From contig JACCTC010000277.1 in assembly GCA_013812655.1 (NCBI GenBank), positions 1 through 36,249 of the forward strand: a stretch of DNA of 36,249 nucleotides, written 5' to 3'. Under the pieces are notes generated by a model, which did not search any database, was not told where the DNA came from, and was given only the letters and a program-made list of their open reading frames with translations. The position numbers were made by a program, and so were the translations under genes. This document shows, piece after piece, positions 1 to 8,284 of the stretch. Position 1 is the first letter of the stretch, and each line of letters opens with the position of its first letter. This DNA comes from Deltaproteobacteria bacterium (GTDB lineage: Bacteria > Myxococcota_A > Polyangia > Haliangiales > Haliangiaceae).

Positions 1-237
1 CCACAGGCGACGCCGGCCGTCTCACCCTCCCCCGCGCGGCGCAAGCCGGTTCGCTCGCCGCCTCCGCCTCCTCGCGCGGTCGTGCGCGCGGCACCGTCGC
101 CGGCCGCGTCCGCGCCGGTCACCACGCCGAGCGCTTCGCCCGCCAGCCCGAGTGCACCGGCAAGGCCGGCGACGAGCTGCACGCCTCCCTACTACTACGA
201 AGGCACCAAGAAGGTCTTCAAGCCGGCCTGTCTGTGA
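1..237 (+). CDS. C-terminal tail of a probable Ser/Thr protein kinase (partial)
   Basis: Frame 1 is open from the window edge to a TGA at 235-237, giving the last 78 residues of a protein. The visible part is a Pro/Ala/Ser/Arg-rich low-complexity linker followed by a short Cys-flanked tail (TSCTPPYYYEGTKKVF, then KPACL). Tails of this type, a proline-rich linker ending in a Cys-Pro-Pro-Tyr to Lys-Pro-x-Cys-Leu motif, are common at the C-terminus of myxobacterial Hanks-type kinases; this is from memory of the family. No kinase domain lies inside the window, so the assignment is an inference. The stop is 11 nt before the next start, so the two genes are probably co-transcribed. It could also be another PEGA or proline-rich envelope protein. 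Confidence 0.55.
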   Translation, partial: PQATPAVSPSPARRKPVRSPPPPPRAVVRAAPSPAASAPVTTPSASPASPSAPARPATSCTPPYYYEGTKKVFKPACL

Positions 238-248
238 AAGGAACCCCG

Positions 249-1163
249 ATGATCCGATGTCATGTGATCGGCACTGCCCTGGTGCTCGCCTGCTCGCTCG
301 CCAGCTCTCAGGCGTTCGCCGACGGACCCTCGAAGGAGGTCTGCCTCGACTCGCACAGCCGCGGTCAGGACGCGCGCGATGCCGGCAAGCTCTCGCTCGC
401 GCGCAAGCTGTTTCTCGCGTGCGCACAGTCGGCGTGCCCGTCGCTCGTGCAAGGCGACTGCGCGCGCTACACCGACGACCTCGCGCGCATGCAGCCGACC
501 GTGAGCTTCCTCGCGCGCGACGGCAGCGGTGCCGACCTCCCTGACACGACGATCTATGTCGACGAGATGCTGCTCGCGACCCGGCTCGACGACGGCAAGA
601 CCTACGACCTCGATCCGGGCAAGCACACGATCCGGTTCGTGCACCACGGCAAGGAGCAGACGGTGACAGTCGTCGTCGGCTCCGGCGAGAAGGGCCGCAC
701 GGTCGCGGCGACATTCGCGAGCCCGCCGGCCAGGCATGCGGTGACGGCCACCGAGCTCCGCACATCGCGCGGGTCACGCGATGACGGCATGCCCGCCACA
801 CCCGCGCGCTCGCGGGCGAGCCGGCCGACCGGCGCGAAGGTGCTGCTCGTCGTCGGCGCGATCGGCGCGATCGGCGGCGGCGCGCTCGGCATCGTTGGAC
901 TTACCCGCGTACCAGCGAGCTGCTCGCTAGGGTCGAACGAGTGCGCTGCGCCTCCGGGTGACCCGGCGTTCGACGACGCACGCAGCGCCGTCCAGCTCAC
1001 CAACATCGGCTTCCTCTCGGGAGGTATTGGCGTCGTCGCGATCATCGGTGGCCTCGTCTGGTACTTCCAGGGATCGAAGCAGGCGACGGAGTCCGACGAG
1101 CACGCCGTCGCGCCGTGGCTCGTCCCCGGCGGTGGTGGCATCGCGTTCCGTGGCCGGCTCTAA
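249..1163 (+). CDS. Secreted PEGA-like protein with two C-terminal membrane helices
   Basis: The protein has 304 residues. The start is ATG 249 because AAAGGA (237-242) lies 6 nt upstream; an in-frame GTG at 234 would add five residues. Residues 1-25 form a signal peptide (hydrophobic core, AFA-DG cleavage site). A Cys-rich stretch with several Cys in the first 80 residues follows, then a beta-rich segment around residues 85-160 with a GKHTIRFVHHG motif typical of PEGA-like surface domains. A basic linker leads to two hydrophobic segments, roughly residues 200-222 and 255-275. The order of signal peptide, PEGA-like domain and paired helices recurs in myxobacterial proteins that accompany Ser/Thr kinases, and the upstream partial gene fits that. 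The biochemical function is unknown. Confidence 0.8.
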   Translation: MIRCHVIGTALVLACSLASSQAFADGPSKEVCLDSHSRGQDARDAGKLSLARKLFLACAQSACPSLVQGDCARYTDDLARMQPTVSFLARDGSGADLPDTTIYVDEMLLATRLDDGKTYDLDPGKHTIRFVHHGKEQTVTVVVGSGEKGRTVAATFASPPARHAVTATELRTSRGSRDDGMPATPARSRASRPTGAKVLLVVGAIGAIGGGALGIVGLTRVPASCSLGSNECAAPPGDPAFDDARSAVQLTNIGFLSGGIGVVAIIGGLVWYFQGSKQATESDEHAVAPWLVPGGGGIAFRGRL

Positions 1164-1183
1164 CCGTGACTCCTGGAGGTTTC

Positions 1184-2116
1184 GTGGCAAACGTCGCTAC
1201 CGCTACCGTGCAAGTTCCCGTCGTCTCCCGCACTCGCTCGGCGACCATGAGTGGCCTGGCCGCGCGGGTCGGTACCCTGCTCGTGCAGGCGCCGCATCGC
1301 AAGGGCATCGTGTCGTCGCTCGCGCAGGTCCTCAACGGTCACGGCGCGACCCTGCTCGACTCGAACCACTACAGTGACTCCGCCGCCGGGATGTTCTTCC
1401 AGCGGATCCAGTTCGATCTCGCGTCGATCACGAGCGATCACCGCGCCGCGCTCGAGTGGGGACTCCGCGAGATCGGGCTGCAGTACGGCATGGCGTGGCG
1501 GATCTGGTACGGCGACCGCATGCGTCGCGTCGCGATCTTCACGTCGAAACAGGAGCACTGCCTCTACGACCTGCTGATCCGCCACCGTGCCGGTGAGCTC
1601 GGCTGCGAGATCACGATGGTGATCTCGAACCATCCCGATGCCGGTCCGGTCGCGCGGCACTTCGGCGTGCCGTTTTATCTGCTGCCGATCACGGCGGAGA
1701 CCAAGCCCCAGCAGGAGGCGGCGGCCGCGAACCTGATCGATAGCGCGGGGGTCGATCTGATCGTGCTCGCGCGTTACATGCAGATCCTGTCGCCGCGGTT
1801 CGTCGCGCGCTACCCGTCGCGGATCATCAACGTCCATCACTCGTTCCTGCCGGCGTTCATCGGCGCGAACCCCTACCGCCAGGCGCACGAGCGCGGCGTC
1901 AAGATGATAGGCGCCACGAGCCACTACGTGACGTCCGAGCTCGACCAGGGTCCGATCATCGAGCAGGCGACCGTGCGGTGCGCGCACCGCGACTCCGTAG
2001 ACGATCTGGTCCGCAAGGGCCGCGATCTCGAGAAGCAGGTGCTCGCGGCGGCCGTGCGCTGGCATCTCGACGACCGCGTCATGGTGCACGCGGGAAAGAG
2101 CGTGGTGTTCGACTGA
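1184..2116 (+). CDS. purU: Formyltetrahydrofolate deformylase
   Basis: This enzyme hydrolyses 10-formyl-tetrahydrofolate to formate and tetrahydrofolate in the cytoplasm, balancing the one-carbon pool. The 310-residue product has the family layout: an N-terminal ACT-like domain (about residues 25-105, beginning VGTLLVQAPHRKGIV) and a formyltransferase-fold catalytic domain. The formyltransferase catalytic triad is visible as Asn216 and His218 in INVHHSFLPAFIG and Asp254 in SELDQGPII, with the 38-residue Asn-to-Asp spacing seen in PurN. The start is GTG 1184, 4 nt after GGAGG (1175-1179); ATG 1247 would give 289 residues, closer to E. coli PurU (280), and cannot be excluded. The gene follows the preceding one by 20 nt. 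The next gene downstream belongs to the formate-dehydrogenase superfamily. Confidence 0.93.
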   Translation: MANVATATVQVPVVSRTRSATMSGLAARVGTLLVQAPHRKGIVSSLAQVLNGHGATLLDSNHYSDSAAGMFFQRIQFDLASITSDHRAALEWGLREIGLQYGMAWRIWYGDRMRRVAIFTSKQEHCLYDLLIRHRAGELGCEITMVISNHPDAGPVARHFGVPFYLLPITAETKPQQEAAAANLIDSAGVDLIVLARYMQILSPRFVARYPSRIINVHHSFLPAFIGANPYRQAHERGVKMIGATSHYVTSELDQGPIIEQATVRCAHRDSVDDLVRKGRDLEKQVLAAAVRWHLDDRVMVHAGKSVVFD

Positions 2117-2158
2117 GAGGACGTCTGACGTCGAGGCCGCCCGTGCTACCCATGGGGT

Positions 2159-4501
2159 GTGGACCGCGACGACACGCCACGGCCTGACACCAAGGTCGCG
2201 GACATCGAGCTGCGGGAAGTCCCGCGTGTCGCCGGTGGCCTCGCCGCGCTCGCGGCGACCACCCGTCATCTCGTGCGCGACGGCGCCGTCCGGCGCGGCA
2301 GCAAGGCGCTGCTCGCGATGAACCAGCCCGAGGGCTTCGACTGCCCGGGCTGCGCGTGGCCGGAGCCGGCCGCGGCACATCGCAGCAAGCTCGAGTTCTG
2401 CGAGAACGGCGCGAAGGCGATGGCCGAGGAGACCACGACGGTCCACGCCACCGCCGAGGTGTTCGCGGCGCTCTCGATCGACGAGCTCCGGCTGCTCTCC
2501 GACTTCGAGCTCGGCCAGCTCGGGCGCCTCACCGAGCCGGTGATTTTCGATCCGGCCGCAGGCGCTCCCGGCCGCCACTACCGGCCGATCAGCTGGGACG
2601 CCGCGATCGGCCTGCTCGCCGACGAGGTGCGGCGCGCCGGCCCAGGTCGCAGCGTGTTCTACACGTCGGGTCGCACCAGCAACGAGGCCGCGTTCCTCTA
2701 CCAGCTCGTCGGCCGGCTGTTCGGCACGAACAACTTTCCCGACTGCTCGAACATGTGCCACGACTCGAGCGGCATCGCGCTCTCCGAGGTCGTCGGCGTC
2801 AACAAGGGTTCGGTATCGCTCGTCGACTTCGACCACGCCGAGCTGATCTTCGTCGTCGGTCAGAACCCGGGCACGAACCACCCGCGGATGCTGACGACGC
2901 TGCGCGAGGCCGCGAAGCGCGGCGCGACGATCGTCGCGGTCAACCCGCTGCGCGAGGTCGGCTTGACCCGGTTCGCGCACCCGCAGAAGCCACTCGATCT
3001 GATGGGCGGCGTCGAGCTCGCGAAGCACTTCGTGCAGATCCAGATCGGCGGCGATCTGGCGTTCTTCCTCGGGCTCGGCAAGGCCGTGATCGAGCTCGAC
3101 GATGCGGTGTCGCGCGAGCGTCCCGCCCCGGCGGATCGGCCGACCGCCGGCAAGGGCGACCTCGCCGACGTCATCGATCTGATGTTCCTCGCCGAGTACA
3201 CCGATGGCTTCGACGCGTGGCGCGATCACGTGCGCGGCCTGGCGTGGGCAACGCTCGTCGAGCAATCCGGCGTCTCCGAAGCGACGATGCGCGAGATCGC
3301 CGGGCTCTACGCCGGCGCCAAGACCGTGATCACGTGCTGGGCGATGGGGTTGACCCAGCACAAGCACGCGGTCGCGACGATCCAGGAGATCGTCAACCTC
3401 ATGCTGCTGCGCGGCAACGTGGGCCGCCCCGGCGCGGGGCTGTGCCCGGTGCGCGGACACTCGAACGTCCAGGGTGATCGCACGATGGGCATCTACCACC
3501 TGCCCCGCCCGGCGTTCCTCGACGCGCTCGGCGAGGTCTTCGGGTTCGCACCGCCGCGCACACCAGGCCTCGACACGGTCGCGACGATCCACGCGCTCGA
3601 GCGTGGCGAGGTCGGTGTGTTCATGGCGCTCGGCGGCAACTTCCTGTCGGCGGCGCCGGACTCCGATCGCACGGCGCGCGGCCTCGAGCGCTGTGCGCTG
3701 ACCGCGAGCGTGTCGACCAAGCTCAACCGCACGCACCTGTATCCCGGGACCCGCGCGCTGATCCTGCCGTGTCTCGGCCGCAGCGAGCTCGATGTCCAGG
3801 CGAGCGGCCCGCAGTTCGTCACCGTCGAGGATTCGATGAGCATGGTGCACCGCTCGCAGGGCGTGCTCGCACCGGCGAGCCCCGAGCTACGCAGCGAGCC
3901 CGCGATCGTCGCGATGCTCGGACAGGCGCTGCTCGGTGATCGGGTGCCGTGGGGCGAGCTCGCTGCCGACTACGATCGCATCCGCGACCTCATCGCGCGC
4001 GTGGTGTCGGGGTTCACCGACTTCAACACCCGTGTCCGCACGCCCGATGGCTTCCAGCTCCCGAACGTCGCCCGCGATCGCACGTTCTCGTCGATCGGTG
4101 GTCGCGCGCGGTTCACGGTGAGCACGCCGCCGGACCTCACGCTGCCGCCGGGGCGGCTGCGGCTGATGACGATCCGCAGCCACGACCAGTACAACACGAC
4201 GATCTACGGGCTCGATGATCGATATCGCGGCATCCACGGCGAGCGGCGCGTCGTGTTCGTCAACCCGCTCGATCTCGCGGAGCTCGGGCTTGTCGAGCGT
4301 CAGGTCGTCGACCTCGTCAGCGAGTGGCAGGACGGCGAGCGGATCGCCAGGGCCTTCATCGTCGTCCCGTTCGACCTGCCGCGCCGCTGCGCCGCCAGCT
4401 ACTTCCCGGAGGCGAACGCGCTGGTCCCGCTCGATAGCGTGGCAGACCGCTCGAACACGCCGACCTCGAAGTCGATCGTGATCCGGATCCAGCCGGCCTG
4501 A
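2159..4501 (+). CDS. FdhF/YdeP-family molybdopterin oxidoreductase
   Basis: The 780-residue protein belongs to the molybdopterin-guanine-dinucleotide oxidoreductase superfamily, in the FdhF/YdeP branch (TIGR01701-like). Near the N-terminus is the branch hallmark GFDCPGCAWPEP (Cys62, Cys65) with a third Cys at 81 in FCENGAKA; this replaces the full four-Cys iron-sulfur motif of true formate dehydrogenases. SWDAAIGLLADE starts the cofactor domain, and Cys200 in NMCHDSSG sits where FdhF carries selenocysteine, so it is the likely Mo/W ligand. GQNPGTNHPRM and the C-terminal SHDQYNTTIYG with RGIHGERRVVFVN are MGD-binding segments. The start is GTG 2159, with no clear ribosome-binding site. In E. 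coli, YdeP is linked to acid resistance and its substrate is not established. It lies 42 nt after purU on the same strand, which makes formate a candidate substrate, by inference only. Confidence 0.9.
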   Translation: MDRDDTPRPDTKVADIELREVPRVAGGLAALAATTRHLVRDGAVRRGSKALLAMNQPEGFDCPGCAWPEPAAAHRSKLEFCENGAKAMAEETTTVHATAEVFAALSIDELRLLSDFELGQLGRLTEPVIFDPAAGAPGRHYRPISWDAAIGLLADEVRRAGPGRSVFYTSGRTSNEAAFLYQLVGRLFGTNNFPDCSNMCHDSSGIALSEVVGVNKGSVSLVDFDHAELIFVVGQNPGTNHPRMLTTLREAAKRGATIVAVNPLREVGLTRFAHPQKPLDLMGGVELAKHFVQIQIGGDLAFFLGLGKAVIELDDAVSRERPAPADRPTAGKGDLADVIDLMFLAEYTDGFDAWRDHVRGLAWATLVEQSGVSEATMREIAGLYAGAKTVITCWAMGLTQHKHAVATIQEIVNLMLLRGNVGRPGAGLCPVRGHSNVQGDRTMGIYHLPRPAFLDALGEVFGFAPPRTPGLDTVATIHALERGEVGVFMALGGNFLSAAPDSDRTARGLERCALTASVSTKLNRTHLYPGTRALILPCLGRSELDVQASGPQFVTVEDSMSMVHRSQGVLAPASPELRSEPAIVAMLGQALLGDRVPWGELAADYDRIRDLIARVVSGFTDFNTRVRTPDGFQLPNVARDRTFSSIGGRARFTVSTPPDLTLPPGRLRLMTIRSHDQYNTTIYGLDDRYRGIHGERRVVFVNPLDLAELGLVERQVVDLVSEWQDGERIARAFIVVPFDLPRRCAASYFPEANALVPLDSVADRSNTPTSKSIVIRIQPA

Positions 4502-4502
4502 A

Positions 4503-4518
4503 GAGCCAATGGCGGCTC
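4503..4518. terminator. Small hairpin between convergent genes
   Basis: GAGCC (4503-4507) and GGCTC (4514-4518) form a 5-bp stem with a 6-nt loop. It lies exactly in the 20-nt gap between the convergent oxidoreductase and PEGA genes. No T-run follows on either strand, so termination here is a guess from position and structure. Confidence 0.25.
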
Positions 4519-4521
4519 CAA

Positions 4522-5757
4522 CTACCAGTCGATCTGAACGGTCGCGCCGGCAGTCTCGGGAGACACGATCGGGGTCACCGCGAACTGCCGCTTCTTGGCG
4601 CGGCGGCCCGTCATCGCCGGGCGCTCCTCGGTGTCGTCGCTCGAGACCATGATGTAGATCAGCGCGCCTGCGCCGATCACGCCGAGGCCGATCGTCGTCG
4701 GGATCAGCCACTTGGTGCGGCTGTAACCCGAGCATGCGTCCTCGAACTTGCTCTGGTCCGACGGGTTCGTGAAGCGGTTGCTGCTGTTGCCGCACTGGCC
4801 GCTGCCGACCTTGCCCGAGCTATCGCGCGTGCCCATGTACTCGCCGAGCTCGGCGTTCTGGTACGAGCTGATCGGGCCGAAGTACGTGATGCCCCAGACG
4901 ACGCCACCGATCGCCGCGCCGCCGAGACCGACGGCTGCCGCGACCTTGAACATCGTCTTGTTGTTGCGGTGCGAGACCGTGTTCTCGCGGCCCTGGATCG
5001 GATCGGGCTGCGGGTTGATCACATCGACCGGCGACCCCGGGGTTGCCTTGGTCAGCTCGACAGCCTTGGTCGTCGGCTCGCCAGCGCGGATCGTGACGTC
5101 CTTCTCTTCCCAGAGCTGGTAGCCCTCGGCCTCGACGGCGACCCGATAGCGACCCTCCCCGAGCGAGATCGTCGCCTGGCCGCTGGTCAGGTTGCCCTTG
5201 CGCTCGCCGTTGATGAGGACCGTGCCGCGCTCCGCGTTCGCCTTGATGACGAGCGAACCGTCCGAGTCCTCGCCGGTGAGCTTCTTGTACGCGGTGCGTG
5301 CCCAGCTCGCGAGCGCCGGACCCTTGGTGTCCTTGAGCGGCAGCATCTCGTTCGGCAGCGACGACAGCTGCTGCCGCTTGCCAACGCTGACGAGCTTGAG
5401 CGTGACCTTGTAGCCGCTGCCGGTCGCCTCGATCTTGCCGAACAGCAGGACGTCGACGTTCATCTGCGCGCCGATCGGTGCCATGCAGTTCGGGTGCTCG
5501 CCGCCGCAGTTGTTCATCAGCTTCTCGTCGACCAGCTCGCGATTCTCGGTGCTGAGCGTGTAGGTCGCACTCGCGCTCGCGCGGCTCCGCAGCGCCGCGG
5601 TCAGGTCCTTGGCGACCTGGGTGTCGGCGTCATCGATCTTGCCGTTCGCACCAACCACGGCCTCGATGCCGAGGATCGCGACCTTCTGCTTGGCGGCCAT
5701 CGCGACCGACCCGAAGCAGGCGAGGAACAGGAGGACGAGTGGGAGCGCGCGTTTCAT
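4522..5757 (-). CDS. Secreted PEGA-domain protein with two C-terminal membrane helices
   Basis: The product has 411 residues. The start is ATG 5757, with GAGG just upstream, followed by a signal peptide (about residues 1-21, hydrophobic core, ending AMAA). Residues 22-175 look like a soluble domain that begins KVAILGIEAVVG and contains NCGGEHPNCMAPIGAQMNVD, resembling the TolB-N-like modules that precede PEGA in myxobacterial proteins. A PEGA domain follows at about residues 190-265 (GTVLINGERKG, GRYRVAVEAEGYQLWEE). After a linker come two hydrophobic helices (about 295-320 and 365-385) separated by a Cys-containing loop, then a basic tail ending in Trp. Gene order on this strand gives no partner; it is transcribed alone from the promoter noted at 5782-5809. 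The function is unknown, probably envelope-associated. Confidence 0.85.
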   Translation of the reverse strand: MKRALPLVLLFLACFGSVAMAAKQKVAILGIEAVVGANGKIDDADTQVAKDLTAALRSRASASATYTLSTENRELVDEKLMNNCGGEHPNCMAPIGAQMNVDVLLFGKIEATGSGYKVTLKLVSVGKRQQLSSLPNEMLPLKDTKGPALASWARTAYKKLTGEDSDGSLVIKANAERGTVLINGERKGNLTSGQATISLGEGRYRVAVEAEGYQLWEEKDVTIRAGEPTTKAVELTKATPGSPVDVINPQPDPIQGRENTVSHRNNKTMFKVAAAVGLGGAAIGGVVWGITYFGPISSYQNAELGEYMGTRDSSGKVGSGQCGNSSNRFTNPSDQSKFEDACSGYSRTKWLIPTTIGLGVIGAGALIYIMVSSDDTEERPAMTGRRAKKRQFAVTPIVSPETAGATVQIDW

Positions 5758-5781
5758 GGGGACCCTCGAGGCAAGGGCCAA

Positions 5782-5809
5782 ATTATACACAGATCTCGGA
5801 GTCGCCGAA
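5782..5809 (-). promoter_or_regulatory. Sigma-70-like promoter of the PEGA gene
   Basis: Read on the minus strand, a perfect TATAAT lies at 5787-5782, and 16 nt further upstream is TTCGGC (5809-5804), a poor -35 sharing only the leading TT. The -10 is in an unusually AT-rich patch and about 25 nt before the ATG at 5757, which leaves room for a short leader carrying the GAGG ribosome-binding site. Confidence 0.5.
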
Positions 5810-5863
5810 CGCGATCCTGGCCCCACCGTTTTCGCCGGGCTACCGTGTAGGTCCCCAAGGCCC

Positions 5864-7396
<1,533 letters not shown>

Positions 7397-7452
7397 CGGC
7401 GCGCGTGTGGTGTTGCGATCGTCCGCGCCTCGTACGATCATGGCGGCGCCCG

Positions 7453-8205
7453 ATGTCCGAGTCCGATACCGACGCCGACGAGAAGCGACGCGATAACCGC
7501 GAAGCGGTCACGCTGTGCGTCGAGTACGAGGGCGCCGATGATCTGATCGGCGACTTCACCGAGAACCTGTCGAGTGGCGGCACGTTCGTCGCGACCCACC
7601 GCGACATCCCGATCGGCACGCGGATCCAGCTCGTGCTGTCGTTCCCGGGTTTGCTCCAGCCGATCGCGATCGACGGCGTCGTGCGCTGGACGCGTCAGGC
7701 GGAGAACGCCGAGGGCGATGCCGGCGCCGGCATCGAGTTCGAGCCCGGGCCCGGTCGCGATCAGCTCGCCGCGGTGGTCGAGCGCATCCGCAACAAGGAT
7801 CCAAAGACCATCTCGCGGCTGTTCCGCGTGCTCGTCGTCGAGGACAATCGCCACGTCGCGCTGCTGATCCAGGAAGGCCTTCGTGGCTCGACCCGGCGCG
7901 ATTTCGGCGGCGGCGTCTCGTTCGTGTTCCGCGACGCCGAGGACGGCCGCGCCGCGATCGAGATCCTCCGGAAGGAGACCTTCGACGCGCTGATCATCGA
8001 CGTCTACCTGCCGATCCTCGACGGTCCGCGCGTGATCGCCGCCGCGCGCACCGAGCTCGGCCTCGTCGACCTCCCGATCATCGCGGTCTCTGCAGGCGGC
8101 GATGCCGCGCGGCGCTCCGCGCTCGACGCCGGCGCGAACATCTTCCTCGACAAGCCGATGCGCCTGCGCCAGGTCGTCGACACCATCGCCCGCCTGCTGT
8201 TCTGA
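7453..8205 (+). CDS. PilZ (TIGR02266-type) domain fused to a response-regulator receiver
   Basis: The product has 250 residues in two domains. Residues 10-115 form a PilZ domain of the myxobacterial TIGR02266 subtype: the RRDNR at its start and the NLSSGG motif match the RxxxR and (D/N)xSxxG signatures that bind cyclic di-GMP. Residues 118-250 form a receiver domain with the acidic pair in VVEDN, phospho-acceptor Asp183 in IIDVYLPILDG and the conserved Lys in LDKPM. There is no DNA-binding output, so the protein probably transmits phosphorylation to cyclic-di-GMP-linked behaviour through protein contacts. The preceding gene encodes a histidine kinase on the same strand and is the likely phosphodonor. 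The start is ATG 7453; upstream ribosome-binding sequence is weak. Confidence 0.9.
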   Translation: MSESDTDADEKRRDNREAVTLCVEYEGADDLIGDFTENLSSGGTFVATHRDIPIGTRIQLVLSFPGLLQPIAIDGVVRWTRQAENAEGDAGAGIEFEPGPGRDQLAAVVERIRNKDPKTISRLFRVLVVEDNRHVALLIQEGLRGSTRRDFGGGVSFVFRDAEDGRAAIEILRKETFDALIIDVYLPILDGPRVIAAARTELGLVDLPIIAVSAGGDAARRSALDAGANIFLDKPMRLRQVVDTIARLLF

Positions 8206-8284
8206 GCGCGAATGGCGCCGGCGCGCGGCACGGCCGCGGGAACACGCGCTTGGGACCACGGCCGAGCATGAGCCGGCCCCGCGG

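Noticed and set aside
2756-2758. Possible selenocysteine at the active site of the oxidoreductase.
   Set aside because: The codon is TGC (Cys200), not TGA, and the frame is uninterrupted.
1160-3850. An 896-codon open frame on the minus strand.
   Set aside because: It is antisense to purU and the oxidoreductase, both with clear family motifs. The product is Arg/Glu/His-rich without any motif, typical of an opposite frame in GC-rich DNA.
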